Below, one piece after another: positions 24,801-38,129 of a DNA stretch of 64,000 nt (position 1 is its first letter; each line of letters begins with the position of its first letter). Where the stretch lies: contig HG738138.1 of NCBI GenBank assembly GCA_000499405.2, forward strand, positions 7,934,888 to 7,998,887. The letters are read 5' to 3'. The DNA is from Onchocerca volvulus. Lineage: Eukaryota > Nematoda > Chromadorea > Rhabditida > Onchocercidae. The notes beneath the pieces were generated by a model, which was not told where the DNA came from, searched no databases, and saw only the letters and a list, made by a program, of their open reading frames with translations. Made by a program: the position numbers and the translations under genes.

Positions 24801-26658
24801 TAAAAAGAAAGAGAAGATCAATTATTCGGTGTGAAAGCTTTAAGTTTGTGGTACTGTGGTCTTTATTTTTATTTCAAAAGGTAAAAAAAGCGCTAAGGTT
24901 TAGTTCAGTTTACTTTTCACGAGTTTTTGTTAGATTTGTATTTGTGATGTTTGTCTTCTTATCGAAAAAGGCTCTTTCGTTGCAAGATGCATCATCTTAT
25001 TTTTCTGTGATGGTTTTCGGACGTTTGGTTGTGCTGGTTAAAAGACAGATGGATACATATTTGGTAAATGTTTTAAATAATTTCAATCATTTTTTGGATT
25101 TCTTTTCAGTATGAGTTCTCGTAACAGTAATTTCATGTAATACTTTTGCAAAAATTAAGTTGTAATATCTAATTGGTCTTTGCAGGATAATAAATCATAT
25201 CAACTAGCTGAGGTCAAAATTTCAAAAAGAGTACGGATTGGTATTCTAGAAAGTGTTTATCAATTTGCGGTATATATTTTTTTTCTTTTTAAATCTACGC
25301 ATCTCGTAAACTTTTCGAAATATTTTAAACCACAACAAAAGTTAGAAAGATTGTATTAAAAACTTCCCTGCCAAAGCCTCTCTTTTCACAGGAACTAGCT
25401 CGCACAGCAGAAGCAGCCTTTGCTGGAACTGAACGTCGAGCTGATTTAGACCGGTGGTATGCTCAGCTTATAACTTCGTTGAAAGATGGAATCGAATATG
25501 CTGCTACATCACCATTTTCGAAATCACCGGCTGCAGTTGTTCGATTCGAAAATTACCATCATTTGTATTGTATGCTTAAAAATTTAGATTTTGCTAAGCA
25601 ACATAATTTTTCTATTACTGTATCGAGAATATCAGTACTTGCTTTCTTTGATATTTTATTTCAGAGTAATTGATAAGGTTTATTATCCTACAAGTATCTA
25701 TTAGTAACAACGTTATACAGAGCTATGACAAAACACATAACACTTTTATGCAAATTGAGTTTTGGAATCAAATTTCTTTGTAGCCATTTTGTCGGAACTT
25801 AAAATCGATTGCTTGGATTTGCAAAGAAAAGAAGCAAAAAAAGCATATCAAGATAATATAGAGATTTATGTGAAAGAATTGATGGGACGACCACTCGAGA
25901 AAATACATGTTAGTTTTGCATATGCAATTTATTGTTATGAAATTAGGGTATTTTCATAATATTTACTGAAATGATTTATTTCGTACATCCAGAGGAAAAA
26001 AAAGTTGACTCATAAAAATCTTAGATTGAAATTTATAAGAAGTATTTTTCTTCCAGCACTTTTTTGAATCAGTAGAAAATGCTATTCGACAAGGAGTCAA
26101 ACCAGAAGAAATAGCATTTCATCAGCAATTCAGCCGATTAGAACTGAAAAAGGTTCATTGTGATGCTTTTTATCTATGAAACCTTAATGTGCTTTTTCTG
26201 TATTTAAAATCTCCAGAAATCTCAATTTTGTTTGAATTCTTCATAATTGGTTCTTTTGACTATGCAGGTGATATCACTTTATCCTGAAAAGGAAGTAAAA
26301 AAAGGTCTGGAACAGTTATACAAGAAGATAGAAAAACATCTAATTGATGATTCGTCATTACTACAAGTTGTTTGGAGAAATATGCAAGTTAGTTGCCTTC
26401 TGTGCTTGCACTTTTCATTTTTTCATTCGATTTTGTTTCAGACATAAAACACTATCAAATTTTTTCCAGAATTTGTTAGTGCTTCAAATGTTGCTCTCAA
26501 GTCATATTTGTTTCACAAATTTTTAGGATGAATTCCTCAAACAGTTGAAGCATTATAATGAAGTAATGGGGCAGTGTTATCCGAATTCACGAATCGATTT
26601 TGAAGTATCTGTCCAAGATGTTCTCAGCTATTTTTCTCAGTTCGCTATGCAGCACTGA
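21871..26658 (+). CDS. sec-3: Exocyst complex component 1 (SEC-3)
   Basis: Eighteen exons join in phase to about 846 residues (human EXOC1 is somewhat longer). Exon starts are 21871, 22129, 22349, 22535, 22781, 23217, 23502, 23751, 24023, 24358, 24667, 24934, 25186, 25392, 25784, 26057, 26268 and 26527. The N-terminal ~110 residues form the Sec3 PIP2-binding PH-like domain ([20 protein letters not shown]). The middle and C-terminal helical parts align with EXOC1: [102 protein letters not shown]. Exocyst tethers secretory vesicles at the plasma membrane; Sec3 helps mark the site. The ATG follows TTTAG|GTGAA. Exon 8 was started at the TTTCAG before 23751 because earlier acceptors break the frame. 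Confidence 0.95.
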
Positions 26659-27295
26659 ATGAATTGAAATGGCAAAAATGATATTGATTTGAATTGGTTT
26701 TTATAGCTGGATTTTTAGAGAAAACTGTCAGTTTGATTTGTGTACTCATGATTTAGATTTTCTGCTCAGCTACCCACGTTTTAAAAAACTTTGTGATGTA
26801 TTTTTTGCATGTAAGTAAATCAGTTGTGTATGTTAAATTATTTTAATAAAGATGGTGATCAGTGTTCGTTGACAGAGATTTAATTTTTGATTATTCAATG
26901 TTGGCTGATAAGAAAGAAGCATGTAGCTTCTCATTGTTGCCATTAGAGTGAAAGAAGAAGAAATTATTATTATATTTATTAAAGAATTATCAAGATGCTC
27001 TTTAGTATTGTCACTACCGTATGGAATCCGGAAGTTTCGTCTTTATAGGTGATATAATTTCACACTTCTCGAAATTCTGCTTGGATTTATTCTAAAGTGA
27101 ACCAGGAAGAAGAGCATCAAAGAGACTGTATGGGACGTCACGAGGAGATGGGAAGAGTGTGTGTGTGCTATGTACGAGTGTAAATGTATTTTGTGAGATG
27201 CTCAGAGCGGTGATACATATCTTTAGGCTTAGTTTCTACGGATTACTGCCGACTGTTCTGCTGATGAAGCAGTTGGTGTACACAATCAAGAGTTG
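26659..27295. promoter_or_regulatory. Intergenic: sec-3 3' end and potassium-channel 5' region
   Basis: AATAAA at about 26846 could be the sec-3 polyadenylation signal. The rest is presumed upstream sequence of the channel gene; I see no clear promoter element or open frame. Confidence 0.35.
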
Positions 27296-30200
27296 ATGGG
27301 CTGTGGTGTGGAACCTCGAGTAGAACTAGCTTTACGACGGACTCTGTTCTTTGGTTTAATACTCCTTGTTTACCTGGTTTTTGGTGCCTTCATTTTTTCT
27401 GCTTTACCAAAACGACAACAGACCCTGGTAAGCCTTTTAAAATTTTGTGATTTATCATTTCATGAGACAGCTCAAATGCAAATGTCCGATGTGATGATAT
27501 CAGCATTTCCTGACACCTTTTAGTGCGGAAATATCTACAATAAAAATGTGCATCGATTTGCATAAATAAAGAGTTTTCTTGTTAACACTGTGTATGAAAT
27601 AGAGATGAATAACGAATGTACTGTGCTTTGCAACTTTCTTCACTTTTTCCACACATTTGCAATATATTCGCTGCCAGAAATCACTGCGAGCTTAACTCAT
27701 ATAAAACTGTACAAAATTGTATTTCAGTATTTTCCAAATACTTCCAGATGTTGAAGTACAACTATTTTCTCAATGTTTTTTAATGATTAATGAATTAAAT
27801 TGATATAATTAGTAGAATGAGTTAATTCTGTGACAAAACTGAGTTAAACACACACGAGAAGGTGGAAGATAAAATTTTTAAAAAGTTTGACTTGTATTTA
27901 TGAAGTCAGTTTAAAAAAAAAGAAAAAAGGAACTAAGCTAAGAAATTTATCTACAATAGTTCCAAATTCATACCCAAAATTTTTATACTACCAGAAGGGA
28001 TTTTTCAGTTTTATTCGATATGGAAACTACATTATTTTATAAGTTAGCTAAACTAAAATTGTGAATGCGGACACTGTAACACATACTATCATCACTAAGA
28101 GTGAATTTTTGCAAATGTAGAATTGATGACATATTTATTTATTAGTTCAATGGATTTGAATTTATGAAACTTAATTTGTAAATGATTCGTAGAATTTCAT
28201 CCTTGAAATTTGAAATTGAAGTGACGAAGAGACTGCTTCAGAATTTATCAAAATTAGTTACCACCGTGAAATTGCTGAAGAAATTCCTTTTTTTTTCTTT
28301 TTTCTTTTTTTTTCTAAGTATAGCTTTTAAATGCTTTTAGAACATTCGGATGGACTTTTACTTTTCGCAATAAATGTGAGTTTTTATATGGATATCATTT
28401 TTTCAATAGTTGATTGGTAGACATATTTAAGTTATGAACATATGTTCTATCATAATTTTTAAAAAATTGTCTTCGCTGTTCTGTAAAACGGAATCTTTCA
28501 TTAAGAAAATATCAAATAGCAAACTAATGTAAAGTGCTGCTGAATCATATTACATAGAAAAGCAGATGAGAATGCTACAGAATAACCAAAAGCTCATCCG
28601 GGAGGATTTCCACTATTTAATTGTTAATTCCTTAGTTTTGTGGACAATTCCGTAATTAAGAAAATTCTTTCACAATAGTTTGTTGCTTCACCATCCCCAA
28701 GGATGTTATAAGGGATCATTAACGACATTTTCAAAATGGCGCAATATTCAGTAGTAGATCTATCGCTTTATTTTAGTTCTACGAGGATTCTTGAGAAGCT
28801 GTCGAAGTTTCTGTGACGACACTTCTCCTTTTCCACTTCTTCTAACATTTGGAGAATTTTGACGAAAGTTTTGATGCAGAAATTTTATAGAAATGTGAGA
28901 AAAGTGCAGCACGGTTGGATGCCCAACGGAGCGAAATGTTGAATGTATTGTGGGCAGAGACGATGGCCCAATCAGAGCACGAATGGTTCCTGATGGCTAA
29001 TCAGAAATTAGATATCTACGAGCGGCTTGTGCTGAATTCATGTCGAAGAGTTGCCGCTTCACCATCAAAATCATTCAATAAAGCTTTCATGCATGCTTTT
29101 ACCCTGGTTACCACAATTGGTTGGTTAATAATTATTTAAAAATTATTTTCATTTGTGAAGTATTTTGGTTGAACGTTCCTGAAGAATTTGGCAAAAATAT
29201 TAACATGTTATTCTTCAAATTTTTGAAATTCAATAGACTCGAGTTGAAAAGCGAAAAATCCAAGCATTTAATGTTTTCTTGAAATTTTGAGATTCAGATT
29301 ATCTATGAACTCAATGAATCTCAAAACTGGGGTCACTTCAAAGAACTTTGTTCTCCTAGAAAAAAGCAGTTATCAAAATTTTGACCAATGGCTGGATTGA
29401 TCAGAATGATTGGACGATTCACGTCGTGACTTGTTTTCGGCAGACTTGTGCATCGCTGTCTAAACTCTTTTTATGGAATAATTGGACCATAGGATGGTAA
29501 TTCTGAAGGAAGAACTTTATTCATTGAAAAATCTGTAATATTTAATAATTTCTTTAGGATTTTTGGATGAGGAAAATTTCTCGCCAATCGGTAAAATCGC
29601 AGCAATGAGTTATGCTATCATTGGCATACCACTAACACTTTTATATCTTTCTCAATGCTCCAAAATGTTTGCTGGTCTATTTCCGGGCATTCATTTACTT
29701 TTTGCGGGATTTGTAGCTCTTTTTGCAACAGCGATTATTTTCGATATTACAGATGAGTCGAACGATGATAAAGTATATTTAAATTTTTTAAAATTTTAAA
29801 AATAATGGAACTATTCCTGGAATTTCTGAGTTTGTTAAAATTGGTCCCTAAAATTTTTTTTGTTAGTAAGTAGTATGTTGACTTGAAACGCGTATATATC
29901 ATGCTTGATACTTTCAATGCTAAAAAATAAGTATATCCATCATAGCATTATTCCAGTTGCCAAAGACCATCCAACTTGCCAAATTATTTTTGCTTTCAAC
30001 TTAATAAGCAGTCGAATATGACTAAAAAAACTTCATTTTCTTAGAATTTCTTTTTCCCGAAATTTTTAAATTGCTTTTGAAATTTGCAATTCTTTACATG
30101 GATTTTTTGTTAGTTTCATTTTTACCAATAACAATTTCTGCTGTTTCAAATTCTTCCTTCATCTCGAATATCAATCTTTTTTCTTCTTTTCATAATACTA

Positions 30201-30926
30201 TTTCAGAATTTCTGTTCAGGAATATTAAAATAAATTGGACGGATGATTGAGTAAGCGAAGATTAAATTCGAATTGAAAATTCATTTTAACATTTAAAAAA
30301 GATTCAGAATTCATAAATACTTCAATTTTATGCAACATTGTATTTTTCACTAACATAATTTATTTTAGCCTTTCATCGATGCCCTTTTCCATGTATTTCT
30401 AATATTGTCAACAGTGGGAAGTTGCACTATCGAACTACCTGTCGGACTGATCCTTGTCGCCATCCCCGCTGTTGGTCTGATCTCCGTATGCTATGTATTG
30501 ATCGATCGACAAATCGAACATGCTTTGCAGGTGATACTGGCTTTTCATTCGTCCGAAAGTTATTAGTCTCGCTACTTTTAACTAACCATTCTTGAAGTTT
30601 GATCGGGATTCGAGAAAAAAGTTCTAATTAAATTCGAAATTCTGTCGATGAGGAACTTATTCAAAAAAAAAATCTAGTCTTAGACTTTTTGTTGATAATA
30701 TTAGGTCTTTATTAGCTAAATTTTTTGTCGATAAACTTGCAATAAATCCACTTTATGGAACTACAACTTGTTTTAACTGAATAAGAAATAGCAATTTCAT
30801 TTTTAGGGATTCGAATTGCTATTTAGCAAATATTTTGGTATACTTCGACGTTGGTTGTGCTGTAAAGATGAATTTGAGGAGAATAAGATAACTGAGGAGG
30901 AAGAAGAAACCGAATCCGATAAATAA
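27296..30926 (+). CDS. Two-pore-domain (TWK) potassium channel with degenerate selectivity filters
   Basis: Five exons (27296-27427, 28891-29119, 29558-29772, 30369-30530, 30807-30926) give about 285 residues with K2P topology: M1 (LFFGLILLVYLVFGAFIF), an extracellular cap loop, P1, M2 (AAMSYAIIGIPLTLLYLS), M3 (LLFAGFVALFATAIIFDI), P2, M4 (GLILVAIPAVGLISVCYVL) and an acidic C-terminus (EEEEETESDK). IIGIPL and FDI placement are typical of TWK channels. Both filters deviate: P1 reads TTIGFLDEENFSP where K2P channels have TTIGYG-like sequence of the same spacing, and P2 reads STVGSCTIE instead of T(T/S)(V/I)GFGD. The second filter glycine is thus missing in both (Leu123, Cys211). It may be non-conducting or differently selective. 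Intron 1 is long (1.46 kb). Confidence 0.85.
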
Positions 30927-33534
30927 TTGATTGTATTTAATCAGTTTCCAATCTCACAATATTAGTTGAATTCTGATGCCTTTTAGTTTCTGTGATATTT
31001 TCCTGTATTTCAACAGTGCTTATATGAATCATCAAAATTATTATCCAAAATCATAAGATTTAGTTATGCGTACTTTATTTGAAAACCCAAATACACCCAA
31101 GTTTTGTAAGCTTATTTTTTCCCGCATTTTATATCAATGTTTAGATCTAATATAGTTTACTTTTCCGATTTTCAGAAAAAGTCATTTAGAAGGAAACTGA
31201 GAAAATTTTACGTCCGGAAATTGAAAGCAAATTTAAATAAACTATTCAGTTTTGGAAAAATAAAATGCTATTAATAATGAAAAGTAGCAATACATCACAT
31301 TGTTTCGCTATCTAAAAGTCAATTATTCCATCGTCTTCTACGTCACAACTGAATGTTGATTGTGTGTTTAGTGGTGCTTGGTGAAATGAATTCCGAAATT
31401 TTCAATTTCGCTTTAAATTTTGTGTTGAATTGGAGTAGTTATTGCTGATTTGCTAATAATATCCACAAACATCTAATATTGGACCTTTCATTCCTTCCTC
31501 CTCCACTCAATTTCCGGAATACATATAGAAGAAGAGATTTGATTTATATGGTGCATAGCAAGCAGAGTAGAGGTGACAAATCGCTTTAACGAGTTCATTT
31601 ACAAGTCTAAAAACTTGTAACTAAACAAGAAGCTTTCAAAAATTTCAAATAGATTATAGCCCTTTTTTTTCCTACTTTCCCTCCTACCCAAAGTTTTGTA
31701 ACAGAATTCACTATATTAAAGAAAAATTTACATACTGAATTATAAAGTTACTTTAAGTGATTTCTGAAGCTAGTTGTCATTTTTTTTTAAAACGATTTTA
31801 GCATAAGAAGGTAACTAATGTAATTAAATAGTTAAGATAAAAATATCAAGTTCACTTCAATACAAATAATTATCGATGAATGCCATAATTCATTTACTTA
31901 TCAAATACAAATTCCTCCTTTTTCTCTCATCCGCTTTATATAACATTTAGAACTTTTTCAATTCGCAATAACGAAGAACGTTCGAAGAAAATGTAAGTTT
32001 TAGCACTTAATTGTTTGTTATGAAATGACAGAATAACAACATGAAGTGTTTTTTCTTAAAGTAATATTTGAAATCTATTGAATTAATTTTTCTGGAAACC
32101 CTTTAATGACAAAATTTCGTGTAAGCAGCAATGATTGTCAAAATAAACGAGAAATAACATTGAAGTGGTATAGCGGATACATGAGATTATATTGAGCAAC
32201 ATCAAACACATCAATGTTATCACATTCACAACAGTAACGGTGTTTAGAAAATAATAAGGTTAACAATTTTCACGAAAAGAAAATAGAATAATCAAAAAGA
32301 AAATTCGAAATAGAAGCAGGATCTGTACATTAAAAAACTACTCCCTTCATAGATTCAAAATTTAAGAGGAAGATTCGATCAGTGTTTACTAAACATGCAA
32401 CTAAACCATATGTAAAAATTGCCGTTCAAGATTCTTCTATAATTTTGACTATCAGCGTTATCCTCTCCATCGTAACAAATGTTATTTTTAAAAAATGAAA
32501 GTTCCAGCAAAATTTTCCAGACTAGTATTCTGTAAAATTCTGAACAGCTCTTATTGTGATCTCTGAGAAAGCCTTTTTCTTCCACCTAAATAAATTTATT
32601 CTCATCATTGACATATTTTCTTTTCGGTCCAACACAATATTAGTTCAAAATAGTGTGTAATGGGATGCTGAAATGAGTTTTCATTCCAGTTTTGTTTATA
32701 ACTGACATTTTCAAGGAAAAACATGAATGATTATTCTTTTGGAGAAGTTGAAATGACTCGGAATGTTCATCTGATCTAACCATTTTCAGAAAATTTGAAT
32801 ATTTCAATATTTTCATAATTAATATAGCTTAGTTGGATTTGCAATTTCACGGCGGTTAAAAGATTTTCTCATTCAGTACAGTGCAACCGTTTTAAGACTA
32901 TGCACTTATTCACTTTTACGGTCCAACAAAGCAACAAAAACTGAGATATTGTACTTTTGAGGAAACTGTTTTCAGAGAATTATGAAAATTTGCATAACCG
33001 CTGGTTCTCTAATCATAGGTAGCACCTAACTTATGAAATGCTACTATAGTAACATGCTAAACTGAATTACTAATTTTTGAAAATCTATTACGTAAACACT
33101 GGTTGTGGGAACAAAGACTAACATAACTTTTGAAAATCTTATGTGAAAATTCCGATTTTTAATCTCAAAAGTGCTACTGAAAGCAATACTAATACTGCCA
33201 ATAATAACACCACTCGTTTCAGACAGCTGATTAGCTAGAGAACACATTTAGTGATTGTGCTTTTTTAAATTTATTTCTTAATTCAAAATGTTCTTGAAAT
33301 TTCAAAACTGCATCAAGCAAGTCCTAAATTTGTAACGATTGATGTTGGTGAATGGCACAAAGAATATAGAAACTATATTGTATCAGACAATGATTTTCAG
33401 TTCTCTAATAAATCCGAAGAGGACGAAGTTGAAAAAGTGACGAAAAATACCCAAATTCATGAATGTGTAGATCAAGATCAAAGATGCTCAAATTGATGCA
33501 ACAAAAAGGAAAATGATGTTAGTGCATAAAGATA
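30927..33534. other. Intergenic, no supported gene
   Basis: AT-rich sequence between the convergent channel and FGF genes. Short frames at 32585-32379 (-) and 33247-33044 (-) show nothing recognisable. A 70-codon + strand frame near 33270-33495 without ATG looks mildly protein-like (FQFSNKSEEDEVEK) but has no family match. Confidence 0.45.
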
Positions 33535-36500
33535 CTAAGCTGTAGCTCGAATTCGACTTAGTAGCGATTCCCGGACAACATTATACAGATAGTGCTGTCG
33601 TTTCGCTTCGAGATCCAATTCTGTTTGATCATCCTCTTCTGACTTTGAACAGGACTTTAGCCGTGTTGATTTTACTTCACGTAACAATTTGGTAAATAAA
33701 AAACACCGCCTTTTTGTGTTGAATTGTGATGGGTCTTGGAACTTGCCTCTCCTGAAAGTAGCACATCTAGCAATTTAGAATCGAAAGGCAGCTTAATAAG
33801 ATCAGGTATCAATAATAATCAATAACTGATTCCCTTCAAGAGAGTTAGGAAAAAAAGTTGAATCTTACGCATCTGTTTTTCAAACATTTGTCATGCACGG
33901 ATCTATGGTTTCTAAAAAAAGTGAAATAATGCGATGATTTTAAAAAAGCAAACAGTTGGAGCAATTATTGTCAAAGAAGAATGGAGAGAGTGGGAGGAAT
34001 AGAAAGAACGGGTAAGTTGTGCTCGAAGTGATTATGGAAATTCTGACAACAATCAAATGCTCTTCATTCTTGATCAACCATGAATATCGGTAAGACGGAT
34101 CCTATTGATAGCCTCCGCAAAAAATCTATTGAAGCTGCTTCGTTCACTTTTATCGTCAGCCCATTCTTTGCGAAATTGCTAATATTTCTGTGAAGAATAC
34201 ATGAAATTGTAGTAGAATGCAACTTCTGACAAGGACGAGATAATGTTTAATGGACAATCAGTGATAAGAAGAAATGGTAGGATGAGAATTTGAATTTAGA
34301 TAGGACGAAAAGAGGTAGATTAATATAATCTTTCAAAATTCTTCAGAAAAATGTCACCGTTACAAAATATGAATGATCGATCATACATCAACTTGGTGTC
34401 ATTGAATTTAATTTCAGTTTTGTGCAAACATTTTCGCGATGTTTTTCAACAGTAGTAGTATGAATTTTCTAAAATTCGTGCTTTATTTTTGCTTTAAATT
34501 GAAAGATAGCAGAGAGCTTCTCAATGAGCTGATATTGTAGTGTGAAGTTTGAAAATCTCTGAAGGCTTCTGCTCTTTTCCCTCTCTCCAAAATCTAAATA
34601 AACAATCAAACGAAGTTTAGCGAGATTCAGAACGTGCAAGTTTGAACTGATTGACTTAGATTTCAAACCCTGAATATATGTTCACATCAGACCGGAACTA
34701 TTTATCACCATGCATGCATTCATCTCGCATTTTTAATGTTAAGGTTCCCAGTTTTGACAGATATTTCTCCGTAGTATTTCAAATGCAACTGCACTTCAAC
34801 TTGCAAAAAAAAAAAGACGGTGGGAAACTGTAAGTCGGATACTGTACAATAATTTCCTTATTTCTCTTAAACGAAAAGAAGACGATTTGTCGAACGTGAT
34901 GCATTCCTTATAATTGGCTGGCCTAATGATTCCATAAATTTTCGGATATGGCTCTGTGCCAAAATTTCCCGAAATACAAAAAAGTATGACGAATATTGTG
35001 TTATTGTTGTTGACTGCCACTTTATCGTTGTTCTTATCTGTTAGAAGTTTTAACGGTTTCGTTGCTTGCGATAGGTTCTTTCTCAAAATCGCCAACTTTT
35101 TTTGTTTGGTGCCAACTGTTAGCAATACAATTTATAGACAGTTTGTCTCCCCCCTTCCTTTCCCCACCTCTTTCCGTTATGTAATTATCACGAAAAAAAT
35201 CACTGAAATCAATTTTAAATTTTTTCGCGAATCCAATTACCACCTTTCTCCATTCATTTTCGCATCGAAGTATTATAATACTGGTGAATGAGAACTATCA
35301 CTGAATTTTCTCAATTTAATTAAAAAAATAATTTAAAAAAAAAACCTATTAAATCCAAGAAATAAATTTTGCCTCCATGCGGATTGAAACATTGTATATC
35401 CGGAAGATGTTAGTTGTTCACGGAAAAGGCATTTTTCATCCATTCCGTCACTCTGAAAATTTCTCCGTGACATTATCTTGCTACAAATGTAAATATGGCT
35501 GAGTGTGAAGTTTGAAAATGATTATTGTGCTACTTCTTCAGAATCTTTCTTCAAATTTGGATTCTGTTGCAGTGCATGCTAATCTGTTCATTATTAAAAA
35601 CTTCATTTTGAAACATTTGTAAACCTGAATATGATGTGGATGAAATAATGCAGTATGAAAGTTGCTGAGATTGAATACAAGGATTGTACTCTTAAGTAAA
35701 TTTAATCTAAAAGAAAATCGATGATTAATGATTGCACTAATACTACCGTGATGGAAAAAATTGCTCTACAATATTTGGCTAGCAGAAGATAGTATGTTGT
35801 TATTTATCTAATCGCTTGGCCTAGGACGTACTAGTCCCATAACAGATTCGAAGTTATAAGAAAGGGATTAAATGATAGCAACCATATATTATTTATTTTT
35901 GATATGTTTTGATTTGTAGAATTCCATGTTAAAGTTAAATTGGAAATGGACAAATTTTTTTTTATTTTTTTGAAGTGTAACAAAACAAGAGAGAAGCGAA
36001 GCAAAGTTTTCCCAATGCAATAATGATTTTCCCAATGCAATAGGGCTAGAAATAACTCCGCAAAAAACTACTTTTATTAAACAATAACAGCTGAAATGTG
36101 AAGACTACTTCGACAGATGCTGGTGACAAATCATTTTTTACTTTTTAATTTCGAACGAAAATCCCTCAATTGATTTTCATGATGTTCTCATGAACAGAAA
36201 CGATGAGATTAAATTTCTTTCTAATTATGCAATCTAAAAAAATTCTCCTCTTATGCGGTAAATTAATTCGCTTATTCTTTACTGCAACATCGTTTCAGTT
36301 TTGTCTCTATTAAAAACTGATTCTCAAAAAAAAAAAAAAAAAAATAGAAAAAGTCAGAATGTTCATTAAACTTTTTTTCTCTTCAAACAAGTGATTGACT
36401 CATAAGCCACCTACAAGCACATCATTTGATTTTTTGTAAAAAAATGAAAATAAAGTATAGGATTTAAACGAAACAATGAATGAAACTGATTTTTCAGAAC

Positions 36501-38129
36501 ATTTCTTTCATCGCCTTCTTTCTATCTTCCATTTATTTTCCATCCAACTGTATATGGAACTTTTCAAATGATTTGCATTTGAACATAAAAAAATTTGAAA
36601 TCAAATCTGAAGATTTCATTGCATAAAAATTACTTAAATCATTAAAAACTTACTCGAATTGCAAGCCTTTGTCGTTTATTAAAGCATATAAATTTACCGG
36701 TAAAAGCATTTTCCATCCGAATGCGCCCTTCATTATCTGCATGTACTACGAAATCAGCTGAAAATTTTCAACTGTTTCTATGGTATCGCTTTATTTATTA
36801 AAACTAAAAAAGATGGTGTTTGAAAAATTGAATTTCTAACTTTCGCGAAGTTTCAAATTTTTGAAAAGTGAATTTGTTAATGAGTTATCAGTTGCGGTCG
36901 AAAGAATCTTTAAAATTCATAACAAACAACGAACTTGAACAATGGTTGAATTGTTGCCCTCGCGCATTAGCATGTTTCAGAAAAATCTGTACAAAAGCGG
37001 AGCTGCATCGACTGTAAAGCTGCCAAACGGTAGTTGCTTCACCGATCGGCATCAGACTTGCCATTTGCGTGATTGTTAGGAATCTAGAAATTTATAAGTC
37101 ATCCATCATAAATGACAAAAATAAAGTTTATCTTACCTTACAGCTCTTTCGTTAAATTGAAAAGAAATTACCGAATCTTTCTTTTTTTTTTCCGAAATTG
37201 ATCAATTCTAAAATGAATCTTAAACAGAACTAGAATTAATAAATTTTTCATTTTGGATATGAGTATAACTCACATCAACAAGTTGCCATATACGTTCATT
37301 CAAATCCGATTTGTGTCTCAAAGTGTGAATCCTCTGAGGGAATCCCAGAAAAAAACTTCATTCCTGATCTGTATCTTAAATTCATCTAACTGCACAGAAC
37401 AAGGAAACACAAAAGGCCTCAGATTTTGAAGATCTATTTGAAAATAAAGACTTTGTGGCTTTGCGGATGAAATCCGTAGTAGGTCGTACGATGTTGGAAC
37501 GTCAAATTTTTGAAATCGATAGCATTTCTAATAAATTAAGAAAATTAGATTTAAATATTTATAATTTGACAGTTGATTAGTCCGAAAATTTCAAAGTTAT
37601 CTTGGAAATGTTTTCCTTAGCAACACCGTTCAGTGTTGTACAATATTTTTTATGATTTGCTGTTGTTCTCGCTGCATTTTACAAAAGGATATAGCAGATC
37701 GGAATGTAGTTGCAGACGAACGTTTTTGTAAAATGGAGTTTTTGAAACTGTATCAATTCTCATAAAAAAGTTTGAAAACACTTCGTTTTCGCAGTTGAAA
37801 AACACTTTAACGTTTCATTAAGACGATTAAAAACAAAATATGATATAGACAAAACTTAGCTTTTAAAATAAGGAGTCAACATTTTATTAATTGAATATAA
37901 ATATAGAAAGAAATTTTTAAAAAGATTCAAATTAAATTGGAATTTGCAAAAACACTTTATTCTCATTATAATGCTTCGGAAGATAAAAATCAGTAATTCG
38001 CCCAACATTGAAGTGCTGGCACCTCAAGATCATTAAATTTCTGATGATGATGATTTTTTGATTTCTGATCAAACACAACTTACCATTCATTCCTATTAGA
38101 AGCAAGAAAATGTACAAATCATCAAAAAT
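33535..38129 (-). CDS. egl-17: Fibroblast growth factor, FGF8/EGL-17-like
   Basis: The FGF core is read from four minus-strand exons in matching phase: about 37036-36935 (VWQLYSRCSSAFVQIF), 36757-36654 (GRIRMENAFTGKFICFNKR), 35452-35346 (DEKCLFREQLTSSGYTMF ... LFLGFNR) and the last, 33751-33535 (RGKFQDPSQFNTKRRCFLF, then a hydrophilic tail to the stop). This follows FGF8/17/18 almost block by block: [34 protein letters not shown]...NNYTAL, WYMAFTRKGRPRKG, HFMKRL. EGL-17 is the worm member, a secreted ligand of the EGL-15 receptor guiding sex myoblasts. The 5' end is unresolved: a hydrophobic exon at 38129-38084 (LYIFLLLIGMN, donor GTAAGT, phase 1) would join in frame at 37036 and resembles a signal peptide, but has no upstream ATG I can assign. 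Subfamily is inferred from spacing. Confidence 0.82.

Noticed and set aside
33535..33835. Other frames through the last FGF exon, including one reading KTHHNSTQKGGVFYLP that would suggest a frameshifted gene.
   Set aside because: The frame fixed by the phase-2 junction with the exon at 35452-35346 is open to the stop and follows the FGF pattern, so no frameshift is needed.
34085..34960. Minus-strand exon-like frames (FRKEWADDKSERSSFNRFF; PYPKIYGIIRPANYKECI) and the 111-codon plus frame at 34956-35291.
   Set aside because: They lie in the FGF intron between two exons that already join in phase; no family match, no good borders on both sides.
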